This document shows positions 1-10,191 of a stretch of 64,000 bases of DNA, one piece after another. The stretch covers positions 1,129,541 to 1,193,540 of the forward strand of contig VWZF01004873.1 in assembly GCA_013396755.1 (NCBI GenBank), given 5' to 3'. Origin of the DNA: Sclerurus mexicanus. Its lineage: Eukaryota; Chordata; Aves; Passeriformes; Furnariidae. How positions within the stretch are numbered: the first letter of the stretch is position 1; the number at the start of each line of letters is the position of its first letter. Below the pieces are notes generated by a model, which was given only the letters and a program-made list of their open reading frames with translations, ran no database searches and was not told the DNA's origin. The position numbers were made by a program, and so were the translations under genes.

Positions 1-406
1 ATCCTAAAATAGGAACTGCTGCAAATTGCCAGTCTAAGCCTCAGAAACTCAGGAGAAGGTGCAGCTAAACACGAAGAGCTGCAGCTCCGTGCAGAATATT
101 CTAAAAAGTAATTCTGATCCTATGGAAAGAAACCCCCCAGTGGATTCAAATTAAACTGCTGCAGGTTTTTACCTTCATCAAATACAACCCTCCTGGCCTT
201 CAGCATAGCTACTAGTTACACCAAGAAAGGGATGAGCCTGAGGATACGAGATCTGAACCAGGGAAAACTGGAGAGCTCCTACATGCACAAAGGCTACACT
301 GTCCCTCCCACAAGACGTAGAAAGGCTGCTCCCCTGCTATAGCACACTGCAGGTATCCACCCTGAACACAGACATATAGCATATCCACCCTGCTAATCGG
401 AATTAC

Positions 407-3400
407 CTTGCAGGAGAAGGGATTGTTGGACAAAAATGCAGCCAGGAGCTGGATCGCATTTTTAACTACTAGGACAGATTTGTCTTTGAGACGCCCAACA
501 GCCAACGATACCACAGACTGGAACTGAGTCAAAGGCAGGGCCTAGCACACAACAAGAGCATAGACAGTTATCAAGGAGGCTTAGACACTTGGGAAAAGTT
601 ATTTTACTGCAGATGTATTCACACACTAAAAGGCACAGATTACAGATTTACAGAAAAATCTAGATCTGAAGGAATCTGGTATCTTCTGGTCCAGCCTCCA
701 CTGAAAGCAAGGACTTAAGTTATCCAGGATCCTGTTGAGTCGAGTCTTAGTATATCTAGCAAGTGTGTTCTCCCATACCACTGTTCAAAAAAGAGGCTGC
801 ATACTGTGCTCTTTCTTCTAGTTTGTCTCAGTAAATAGCAGCATTTAATTTCTGCCTCCCAGTTCCCTTATCCCTAGATCTTTGGTGTCTTGTGGAAAAA
901 AAAAAGGAACTGCAGACACCGTAGTACACAGGGATTGATACCCTGATGACTTTAGTCTCTGCAAACAAAAGGCAGGGTGGCAGAAATTCCCCCCGAAAGC
1001 ACAAGGGAAGGGATGACTGAGGCAACACCATTTCCCCAGCACAGACTTACCTTGCACTGCACAATTCGAGTGAAAAGCTGCAGCACACGGCTGCGCACAA
1101 AGCTATGGATATCACACACGTGGGCCTGCAGCATCTTCAGGAACTTGTCCCGAGTACCACGGGCAGCTTCCTCCAGCTCGTCACCATTCAGCACCTGCAC
1201 CAGCACTTCTGCCATAGCCGCCAGAACGGCGTTTCGCATCACGTAATTCTGAAAAGAGCAGAGTTGTTGCATCAGGGACAGACAAAACCACATGACTTGA
1301 TATGCCAAGGGATGGCCCAGAGTTTGGGCCTTTCAAGTCCGAGGCTCCAGCCTTAAGGGAATTTTTTTCCATTATGGACATTGTATTAACCTTGGATGAA
1401 CATCACTGTCTGAACTTGCAAGACAAAGTAACCTCTCCTACACAGACAGGCCAAGGGAGTTGGTATTGTTCAGACTGGGGAAGAGAAGGCTCCAGGGAGA
1501 CCTTATAACACATTCAAGTACAAGTACCTAAAGGGGCTACAAGAAAGCTGGAGAGGGACTTTTTACAAGGGCAAGTAGTGATAGGACAAAGGGGAATGGC
1601 TTCAAAACAAAAGAGAGTAGGTTTAGATGTTGGGAAGAAGTTCTTTACTGTGAAGGTGGTGAAACACTGGAACAGGTTGCCCAGAGAAGCTGTGGATGCT
1701 CAGTCCCTGGAAATGTTTGAGGCCAGGCTGGATGGAGCTTCGAGCAACCTGGTCTAGTGGAAAGTGTCCCTGCCACAGGCAGGGGGTCAGAACTAGATCA
1801 TCTTTAAGGTTCCTTCCAAAACAAACTGTTCTGTGATTCTAATCCAACCCTGCTATCCAGCTAGGTCCACAGAAGCCAAGAAGTGACATGAGGAACACTT
1901 ATGGCTTTTAAGGGCAGTTAAGAGAAGGTAACACAATGACAAACTCATTAAGTACTGAAGACCAAGAGACAACAGCTGGGAGCTCAGCCTGGTAAGCAGT
2001 CACCCATTCTCTGACATCCAACAGTGACAACCAGACAGTAGATGTCATGGTTGCTGTTTCCTTTGCATCATTTAGGTAAGAAAAGAACCCATTCCAAAAG
2101 GCAGGTTTTGGCTACTTGAGCTCTGTTGTTTTCAGACAGAAAAACTGGATACCAGCACCTTCACCACCTGACTTCTCTGGACAGGTAACACTGCAGAAAC
2201 ATACCTCCCCATCCAAGTGATGCAGGAGAACGCTCATGTTGGATAGCACCAGAGCTGGAATCTGTTCGGCCAGTTCAGTTATAAAGGTACCATAACCCTT
2301 GAGTCCAGAAGCCTCACGAGCCAAATCCTGCGGACATTTCTGTCCAATTTCCCTGCACAGAAAGATGAAACAAGGGATGGGGTGCCTCAAGTTGCTAGGG
2401 ACAGAAGGACAAGCCTCAGGGTATTTCTCTCACCTTAGTAATTCACCCACCAGGCTTTTCAGACCATACTCTTTAGCCCAGAGGCTCACAGCCTGTGCAA
2501 ACACTGGGGCTACATGTTCAAAGTGCTGCAGCATCTGCGTGATCTTCAGAGTGGCACCTTTCACACATGAGAAGGAAGAAAGAGGTCAGGGAAAATAACA
2601 GGGATGGCTTCAGGAAGAAGACAGAAGAGCAGAAACTCACTGAACATTTGACCACAGTGACTCAGAGCTCTAGCAAGCAGATGTGTCACAGCCTCCCGTG
2701 TGCCACGATACCTCTGAAGTCCAATACTTGGGTTCTCCAGGATACGGTAGCAGCTTCCCATCATCAAGCTAAAACCACAGAAGACAGAAAGCAAACCTAT
2801 TACAACTCAACACCATTCTAGCACACAACACTAAGCAAACCAAAGAGGTTCCCCAACATCCTTTAAAAATTAGCAAACAACATCTGAATTTTTGAGGCCT
2901 ATGTGAGGAAAGGAAGTGGCTCCTACACACATCGATTTTGCCTCAAGCTGGTTTCCTCAGTTTCCCAATGATCTGCACCCTACAGATAGCTGTAATACCA
3001 CCTCATTGATAGATTCAACATTTAACCCTCCCTTCCAGAGAATCAGTCACTCATCCCATGTCTACATCTGCTCCATCCTATACCTGACAAACTCTTCTTC
3101 CACTGATAAACCACTCCAAAGCTGACGGAGATCCAGCTGCAGCAGCTGCGTAAGCAGCTGTAAGACTGACTCCCTCTCCTCCTCCCAGAAGGATACAGAA
3201 GTCCTGGCATGATTCTTCTTGTTCTAGAAAGGAGATTACACAGTAAGATACACCAGCAGCTTGACAACAGGGAAAAAACCACCAAAAAAACCACCACCCT
3301 TCTTCCCTCAAAAAAATGTCTATTAAATTCTATAGCATTAAGAGACAGTGATATGCAAGAGATCATAGAATCACACTGGGCTTTCTTTCCCAAATTTTTC

Positions 3401-4892
3401 TCTCTCAGTTCAAGCTGCCCACTGTCCAGTACAGTTCATAGCTAGCACCAAGAGGCACCCCAACTGAGGCCAGCACTGCTGCCTCCCATGGTTTAAGGGT
3501 ATACCTGCATCTCTGCCCACAGAAAGGAGCTCTTGAGAAAACACTGGCACAATAAGTACCAGCCAGACACTGAAGAGCAAAACAGAAAGGCCTGGGCATT
3601 GGAGTCCCTGCTGATGTTTACTACATGATTATCCCTTTGGCTGTTTTCCACGCAGAGTTTCACAGAAATGCCAGTGCTTCACATGATGCACTGCTCTTGC
3701 TGGCATCGTGCTTAAATAAACCTAGCTATAACATCTGACAGATACCACAGAGTTCAGCAAGCTTAAAGAATTTTCTAACTTATCTTGTTTTTTCCCAGTC
3801 CCCTACCTACCTTCCCACCAGGATCTGCCTCCAATAAACGGTTCTTGCTGGTTTCCATTTCAAAGGCATCCACCAAGGAAGTCAGCAAGTAGCAGTTCAT
3901 CTTAAGAGCATTGAGGTGAGCAGCACGGTCTGCATGGCTCAGCCTGGAATCACTCAGGACGGCAGAAAGTTCACTGGAATGATGGGACACCACTGAAGAG
4001 AGGCAGAAAGTCATGAGCACTCCTTGCCAGACCCCTCAGCCATCCTCTCTCGGAGGCTTAGAGCAGTCATCAGATTACCAAAGATGTGTGCTCACATCTC
4101 ACCAGCTGTAACACGGGCAAGCCCTGCAACCCAAACCTCGGACACATTATCTTATCCTATCCCCACAGCCCTTTGCCGGCTCAGAGAAACACTCGCTCTG
4201 AGCTGATGCATCCCGAAGATGTATTTTCCAGGGACGCGGGCTGAAGGATTTTCTGTCGGTCTGCCCTTACAGCGAACATGCACAGCTCAGCATCGCCCAC
4301 CAAGATTACAGACCCGCACGACAGGAGTGGGCTGAGGGCGCAGCCCAGCTGGCCGAGTCACATTAGCCTTTATATCATCACCGAGCTGCCAGGGGAGAGC
4401 AACCCCTCCGTTAGCCCCGCTTCGGCCGCAGCCAGCAGACACCCACCGCGCACCATCAGCTCCAGGGCGTCCTCCTTCACAGCAGCGCCCGCGGCTCGGA
4501 AGTGGCTGCGGGGCAAGCACAGTGCGTGTGAGCGGCGGGCAAGCACCGCGCCCGCTCCTCCGGCCCCCACCCCGGCCCCCGCTACTCACTGGAGCAGGCT
4601 GTACACGGGGTCGAAGTGCTGCAGCACGGCCAGCGCGCCCCGCGCACGGAAGGCGGCCCGGAACGCTGCGGGGAGACACGGGGAGGGGCAGGGACGCGGC
4701 TGTGAGAGGCCGGGCCGGGCCGGTAGCGGAGGGAGGGGTGGGGGACGCCTCACCTGCGAGCGCGGGCGGCAGCTCGCGGAGGGGCAGCACCTCCTGCACC
4801 ACGTAGCGGCCGCGGCCATCGTCCCGCAGCAGGTCGGCGGCGGCGAGCGGCAGCTGGAACTGCGGGCCCGAACCCGCGCCCGCCTCCGCCAT
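407..4892 (-). CDS. NCAPD2: NCAPD2, condensin I non-SMC subunit D2 (N-terminal part; gene continues past the left edge)
   Basis: HEAT-repeat subunit of condensin I, which compacts mitotic chromosomes in the nucleus. Coding exons on the minus strand: 4754-4892, 4590-4665, 4447-4505, 3811-3992, 3084-3223, 2641-2768, 2434-2557, 2205-2352, 1051-1248, 407-541. All junctions are AG/GT and the phases join without a break, giving 443 codons of a protein that is about 1,400 residues in human. Conserved blocks seen include YVVQEVL, HLNALKMNCY, REIGQKCPQ, MRNAVLAAMAE, SFVRSRVLQLFTRIVQ and NNPFSCK, in the order of the human protein (condensin subunit 1 N-terminal domain and first HEAT repeats). The ATG at 4892 precedes a segment matching the family N-terminus. 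The intron at 1249-2204 holds a CR1 fragment. No exon was recognised in 1-406, where the next intron should lie. Identity is by remembered similarity; exon edges are read directly. Confidence 0.95.
655..790 (-). repeat. Possible old CR1 LINE 3' fragment
   Basis: Within an NCAPD2 intron. Phrases such as TCTGGTCCAGCCTCCACTGAAAG resemble the reverse complement of the CR1 3' region, but the match is degraded. Confidence 0.35.
1470..1840 (+). repeat. CR1 LINE 3' end in an NCAPD2 intron
   Basis: Typical CR1 3' sequence: CCAGGGAGACCTTAT, CCTAAAGGGGCTACAAG, TGAAACACTGGAACAGGTTG, CCCAGAGAAGCTGTGGATG, and the end TTCTGTGATTCT. 5'-truncated, as most CR1 copies are. Antisense to NCAPD2. Confidence 0.9.
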
Positions 4893-5110
4893 GGCCGNCC
4901 GTGCGGCCCGGCCTCCCCGTGCCCCTCTCCTCGCCCCTGGCAGGGCTCACGCGGCCCATCCCCATCAGGGAGCCGCCGAAGCGCAAGCGGGTGGACCGGT
5001 GGACGGAGAAGCGGGCCTTGTTCGGGGTCTACGACAACGTGGGGATCCTGGGTGAGACACACCTCCGCACCCCGGGGCGGGACGGCGGGGAGGCCGGAGC
5101 CACCAGCAGC
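4400..5110. promoter_or_regulatory. Bidirectional CpG-rich promoter of NCAPD2 and MRPL51
   Basis: GC-rich, CpG-dense stretch covering the first three NCAPD2 exons and the first MRPL51 exon. The two genes read outward from the same point, with their ATG codons overlapping in the palindrome CATG at 4890-4893. No TATA box is apparent, as usual for housekeeping CpG-island promoters. Transcription start sites cannot be placed from sequence alone; because the start codons overlap, each 5' untranslated region probably runs across the other gene's first exon. Confidence 0.7.
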
Positions 5111-5395
5111 CAGAGGGAGGGGAGGATTTGGGGCGGCCTCCTTGGGCACAGCCTCCTCCAGAGCCTGGCTGAATCTCTCCCCGCTTTCCTGTTCTCAGGC
5201 GACTTCCAGATCCACCCAAAGAGTCTCATCAGGGGGCCCACGTGGCTGCGGGGCTGGCGGGGGAACGAGCTGCAGAGGTGCATCCGTAAGAAGAAGATGG
5301 TGGGCAACAGGATGTTTGCAGAGGACCTTCACAAACTGAACAAGAGGATCCGGTACTTGTACAAGCGCTTCAATCGCACCGGGAAGCAGCGCTAG
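4891..5395 (+). CDS. MRPL51: MRPL51, mitochondrial large ribosomal subunit protein mL51
   Basis: Small basic protein of the mitochondrial 39S ribosomal subunit. Two exons: 4891-5051 and 5199-5395, with a GT-AG intron splitting a Gly codon and stop TAG at 5393-5395. The core is clear: VDRWTEKRALFGVYDNVGIL in exon 1, then RGPTWLRGW, GNELQRCIRKKKMVG and LNKRIRYLYK in exon 2, which fit the family. The ATG at 4891 is out of frame with this core by one base. The only ambiguous base in the exon is the N at 4898; without it the frame runs from the ATG as 118 residues (human 128). I infer the N is not a real extra base. The N-terminal part is arginine/proline-rich and poor in acids, as expected of a mitochondrial presequence. 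It is divergent to NCAPD2 and shares its promoter. A polyadenylation signal follows at 5437. Confidence 0.95.
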
Positions 5396-5436
5396 GGAAC
5401 AGCTGGGGGCTCGGCATGTGGAGCGTGGTTTTGTGG

Positions 5437-5442
5437 AATAAA
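5437..5442 (+). terminator. Polyadenylation signal of MRPL51
   Basis: Canonical AATAAA 42 bases after the MRPL51 stop codon, followed within about 25 bases by a TG/T-rich stretch. The resulting 3' untranslated region would be very short, which suits a ribosomal protein gene. Confidence 0.75.
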
Positions 5443-5459
5443 GCCAGATTTCACACAAT

Positions 5460-7368
5460 TGGGCTCCCCGTGCTTCCTTTGCTGTGTATTTCTAGCCTGC
5501 TCCCAAGGTCCTGATGCTGCTCCAGACCTGAGTTCCTCTGTGGAAGTTCTTCCATGCCTCCTCAAGCATTTCTGACATACTTCTTGCAGACATCTGTTCC
5601 AGCCTGCATCCCTGAACTTGGCCCTTGGGTCCTCTATTTTTTGGCCAGGTTTCCAACATCCTTTCAGTCTCTGTTACCCCTGGGTTCTCACATCCTACTT
5701 GACAATCCCAGTATGCTCCAGCTTAGATTTTTTCCTCATAACCAAATTTTCAAATCAGTGCCAAGAGTGCCTGTCTTCCTGCTCAGTGCTTTCCCCCTTG
5801 CCCTCGCTTATCTGTGGTTAAGTGTAAATGATCCAAATGTTAGTTGAAATGTGTCCAAACTTGTCTTAAGAATGCGAGATTTGTTTTCTGTTTCACACTC
5901 GTGACTTAAACCCCTACTAATGACACTTAATGACCTAATGGCCTTTTGTTTTGGGCATTTGACCTTTTAGTCAGGATTTGCAGAAGTAATTCAGGTATTT
6001 AACTTTTTACAAATCTAGCTTCTAGTTTTCTGTAATTGTTACCAGTTCCTTTATCTAGTTTTCTGTAATTGTTACCAGTTCCTTTAGAGGAGAAGTTACA
6101 TTGAGTCACAGCTGGCATGCCTCTAGTCCAGCATCACAAAGACCTTTGCACACTTGGGAAAAACCTCTAGGATGAGCAGGCATTTGCCCACCTCTTCTCC
6201 CTTAGTTGTCAGTTTGGCTGCTAAGTAATTGGGGAGTTACATCTGCTGACTTGATCTATCTTTCTACAGAGCAACGCTGCTCTGTCTCCAAAAGCATTTG
6301 ATTGGAAGCACCAGAGAATGAATGGAAAGATCTTTCTTTAGGTCTAAGCCTGAGGAATGTGAAGGCAAACTGTTCAAACAGCTGACGTCCATGTTCTCAG
6401 GATCAGGGTGACACATCTGTGGGACTTGCCAAAAGGTGATGTGGATTCAGGAAATGTGCAAAGATCCAACTCTGACTGAGTAAGCACCTGAAGGAGAGTG
6501 GCTTTACATATGTAAACCACAGGTGTAACAATCCTTGTCTGAAAATATGTTGGAAACAGAAAAAGTGTCAGAGAAAGTACCTTGTACCTTTTGTCATCCC
6601 TTAACCCCTAAGGATGAACCTGGCAAGGGCTCTGTGACCACTAGTTCCCTAAGCTCTGTCTTGAGTTATTTGCAATGGTTGTTGGAACCGTCCTCAGACT
6701 GCGGTGGGAAGGTTGCCAGGCTACAGAAGCTTCTTTCGTAACTCGTTCCTTCGCAGCTTGACTGAAGGCACATCTTAAAAACTTCCAGTTCTGCTGAGCC
6801 CAGCGCTAGTCTGTTCCTCTCTGCAAATCCCCTGGCTCTAGTCACAACCCTGTATTACATCTTCACCTTTGTAGCCATGGTATTTTGGCTCCCATGCTGT
6901 AATCTGTAACTGTCTCGTGTTTCTACTAATCTATCAGATCTGACGCTGAAACTTCTATGAATGTCCTGTATGACATTTTACCTTATGAAAAGAAAAAGTA
7001 GTTCAGTGTAGGTGTGAACCCACGCTCATCACCCTACTCACCGTGCTAAATGCCCTATGAAGAGACTTCTTGTTCCAAAAGGCTCCTGCCTCTTCCCTTC
7101 TAATCCATCAAGCTTCTCCAGATCTTTAGAGGGGGGAAAAAATGCAAGCACACTACTGTTCGTGGCGCTATTGCTGCTGCGGGAGCCTCATTTCCCCCAG
7201 CAGGCTGCAGAAGCTCCAGCGGGACCCCTTCAGGTTCCCTCTCATGCCGTGCTGTATGGTGGAAGAGGGCCAGCGACACCATCTCTTAATTGCAAGGACA
7301 GCAGCTTCACCAGAGCCAGCAGACACACTGCGGAGGTGGGATTATGGAAGCGCTCCGCAGCCCCCCCC
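5460..7368. other. Spacer between MRPL51 and VAMP1
   Basis: No convincing coding exon on either strand; the open frames here are short and lack family resemblance. It contains a perfect 33-base tandem duplication at 6021-6086. The right end, beside the N gap, becomes moderately GC-rich and probably holds the upstream part of the VAMP1 promoter and its untranslated first exon. Confidence 0.6.
6021..6086 (+). repeat. Perfect 2 x 33-base tandem duplication
   Basis: The unit starting TCTAGTTTTCTGTAATTG runs 6021-6053 and is repeated without a mismatch at 6054-6086. The absence of divergence points to a recent duplication or a local assembly duplication. Confidence 0.9.
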
Positions 7369-7894
7369 NNNNNNNNNNNNNNNNNNNNNNNNNNNNNNNN
7401 NNNNNNNNNNNNNNNNNNNNNNNNNNNNNNNNNNNNNNNNNNNNNNNNNNNNNNNNNNNNNNNNNNNNNNNNNNNNNNNNNNNNNNNNNNNNNNNNNNNN
7501 NNNNNNNNNNNNNNNNNNNNNNNNNNNNNNNNNNNNNNNNNNNNNNNNNNNNNNNNNNNNNNNNNNNNNNNNNNNNNNNNNNNNNNNNNNNNNNNNNNNN
7601 NNNNNNNNNNNNNNNNNNNNNNNNNNNNNNNNNNNNNNNNNNNNNNNNNNNNNNNNNNNNNNNNNNNNNNNNNNNNNNNNNNNNNNNNNNNNNNNNNNNN
7701 NNNNNNNNNNNNNNNNNNNNNNNNNNNNNNNNNNNNNNNNNNNNNNNNNNNNNNNNNNNNNNNNNNNNNNNNNNNNNNNNNNNNNNNNNNNNNNNNNNNN
7801 NNNNNNNNNNNNNNNNNNNNNNNNNNNNNNNNNNNNNNNNNNNNNNNNNNNNNNNNNNNNNNNNNNNNNNNNNNNNNNNNNNNNNNNNNNNNNN
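7369..7894. other. Assembly gap of 526 N
   Basis: Unbroken run of N. It follows a C homopolymer (CCCCCCCC) and is followed by GGGG, so it sits in GC-rich sequence just upstream of VAMP1 coding exon 2. The missing first coding exon of VAMP1 (the first two bases of its ATG) and its promoter may be inside the gap. Confidence 0.95.
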
Positions 7895-7935
7895 GGGGTG
7901 CGTGGGCCTCTTTGCCCATGTGCGTGTTTCCCTAG

Positions 7936-9737
7936 GTCTGAGCCAGCCCAGCAGCCTGCTCCCGGCGCCCCCGAAGGAGCAGCCCCCGAAGGGGGAGCTG
8001 CGGAAGGGGGAGCCCCCGGCGGGGGCCCCCCCGGGGCTCCCCCCAANTCTGAGCAGCAATCGCCGCCTGCAGCAGACGCAGGCACAAGTGCAGGAGGTCA
8101 GTAGCTCTGCCAGCCCTGCTGGCTTCCCGTGGCATGCCTGGACGCGTCTCACACTGCTCTGCAGCAGCGATGGTCTAGGCAGGTGTCTGTCGCTGGGGAG
8201 GTGGCTCCTCTGCTCCTGGCAATGCCAGAAACGCCTTAATACTTCAACGCTCAAAAACAGCGTGGCAAAGCTATAAAGAGGCTGCTTTGTTTAGAAGCTG
8301 CTCAATCCCAGATACGACCTCCGAAGAGCAGGCCTGTTAGATTTCTTTGGTACTTCCTATGGTGCATCTCTCATGGGAACAGAGCAGCGCTCAGTCCCTG
8401 CCCGCTGCCTCGAGGGGACAGCGTGTGCTCGGTGGGATGTGGGGGGACCCTTGCCTGGCTGCAAGTGCCCGGGGTCGGTGCCTGTGGCTCGGCTGCTGCC
8501 GTGCAGTAGCGCCCTTGTGCCTCGCTGGGGCAGCAACACGAAGCTCATCATCTGGTTTTGCAGCTACCGGGGAGTGAGCGCATCATTCCTCTCGGGAGCA
8601 GGGTGGCTTTGGCTGGCTGCCGGATTTGAGAGCTTTTAGAAGCAGGTGAGAATGTGGGGCCGAGAAGCTCGTTTAAGTGTGCTTTAACTGATACTTTAAC
8701 AGTGAGTCTCGGATTTTTCCACCCCTTCCTCTTCAAAGTCGGCAATAACTTGAAATCATTTGTTTCTTAGCCTGGTCTTTATCAGGGCTTTTGTTTGTTA
8801 TTGGCCAAGTTATGCCTCTTACTTTTTCGACTGTCTTTACCAATACAGCTGCTGCTACTATTCTTCCTTCTGCAGGTGGTTGATATAATGTGTGTAAATG
8901 TAGACAAGGTGCTGGAACGAGACCAGAAACTGTCAGAGCTGGATGACCGGGCTGATGCACTTCAGGCCGGTGCCTCAATATTTGAAAGTAGTGCAGCAAA
9001 ACTCAAAAGGAAGTACTGGTGGAAGAACTGCAAGGTGAGTTTCCTTGTGCCATGATCTCCTTCAACAGAAGGAAACTGGGCTACTCCTCTGGTGCAGGTA
9101 TGGTTGGGGCTTAATAACAATTTCAAATGCTTAAGATTCTTTCACTGTGGAAAGACTTTAAGTCCTTTGCTGTCATGCCTTCAGGGCCTGGCTTATGTTC
9201 CATGGCCATCAGGGAGGATGTGAACTTGTCCATCTGTTCTGAGTCTTTCTCTTTGACAATCTTTTTCTCCAGATGATGATCATGATGGGAGTGATTGGTG
9301 CCATTGTGGTGGTGGTGATTGGAAGTAAGTACCAAAAGGCTTAGGCTGAAGGGTGAAGAAACACCAACTCTAGAGTACTTTAACTTTTCCTTTCTGGTTT
9401 GAGTTCTCAAGGGTTTTAGTTGCTTAAGTGTTAAATTCAGTCCTTGGGGAAGGGAGATGGAAGTGCTGGAACTCCCTCACTTATTGCAGAAGTGGTATGC
9501 TTTACATAGTAATGAAGGAATTGGGGATGCCATCATTGTAGAAATGGGAAATTCTGCCTGCTAGATCAGGAAAACCTGTAAGTATGAGGAGCATTTACTC
9601 TGGAGTGGGTGGGTTGGCAAGACTCTTCCCTGGTGGGTAATTTAGAGGTCTCTGAGGGACCTTTGGTGTAACTTGCCCTTTTGTTCTTTCCTTTTCTTTT
9701 TTCTATTGCTTTGTCTCCAGTCTACTTTTTTACTTAA
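7936..9737 (+). CDS. VAMP1: VAMP1, synaptobrevin 1 (5' coding end not found)
   Basis: Vesicle R-SNARE that pairs with syntaxin and SNAP-25 in synaptic vesicle fusion. Exons found: 7936-8096, 8876-9034, 9273-9324, 9721-9737. Exon 7936 begins with G, which completes the ATG after an upstream AT. Joined, the protein has 129 residues (human 118): a Pro/Gly/Ala-rich N-terminus (about 2-37), the R-SNARE helix (about 41-100) with the zero-layer Arg in VLERDQ at residue 69, a WWKN juxtamembrane motif, and a membrane anchor from 108 ending IYFFT. The last exon codes only the final residues and stop TAA, as in mammalian VAMP1. The N at 8047 shifts the frame by one; without it the frame is open through NRRLQQTQAQVQE. 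Odd residues: Cys60 and Ile89 (see findings). Reading past the 9325 donor gives a different tail ending at 9344. Confidence 0.93.
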
Positions 9738-10185
9738 ATGTAGCTTCTTCAGTCTGCAACCTATTGTCCCCTATCACCTTGCCTGTCTCTTCTTGCCTCT
9801 GACTCTTCCCTTTCCTTCCCTTCCACCTAGCTTCTTCATTGATTTCTTGATTGGTTTTAATTTGTCTTTTCTATAGGACTCTGAGCCGCTTACTGAACAT
9901 GGCTAGACTTTTCAGCCATTGCTGCAGCTTTAGGGAGGGTCCTCTTAAGTTTAGAGGAAAAGGAAATAAGGAGTGGGTAGCTATTTGCTCCTGCTCTTCT
10001 GCAGGGAATTTTTGGGGTTTATTTTTGGGTGTGATCTTGTCAAATTGTGCCTGTGTGAACTCATGCAAAATAAGAATGCCTTAACACAGTGCCTTTGGGG
10101 ATGAAGGACTTCAGCATGTGAGATTCTTTAGTGCTCTGCCTAAAAAGAGCGGCAGTGTGACTTGAGCTGTTCACGGAGTTTCAGA

Positions 10186-10191
10186 AATAAA
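10186..10191 (+). terminator. Possible polyadenylation signal of VAMP1
   Basis: First AATAAA noticed downstream of the VAMP1 stop codon, about 450 bases on. VAMP1 transcripts often have longer 3' untranslated regions, and another AATAAA occurs near 14219, so the true end is uncertain. Confidence 0.35.

Noticed and set aside
1..406. Next NCAPD2 exon
   Set aside because: No frame matching the expected segment after NNPFSCK; the region appears to be intron up to the window edge.
3224..3810. Possible SCARNA10 (U85) gene in an NCAPD2 intron; the hairpin ATGCCAG/CTGGCAT at 3668-3706 was examined
   Set aside because: Human SCARNA10 lies in an NCAPD2 intron, but I found no convincing C, D, H and ACA boxes or U5 guide sequence here. 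An Infernal search with the SCARNA10 model would decide.
7057..8276. Long open frames spanning the N gap at 7369-7894 on both strands
   Set aside because: They are open only because N codons cannot be stops; the real content is VAMP1 exon 2 at the right end.
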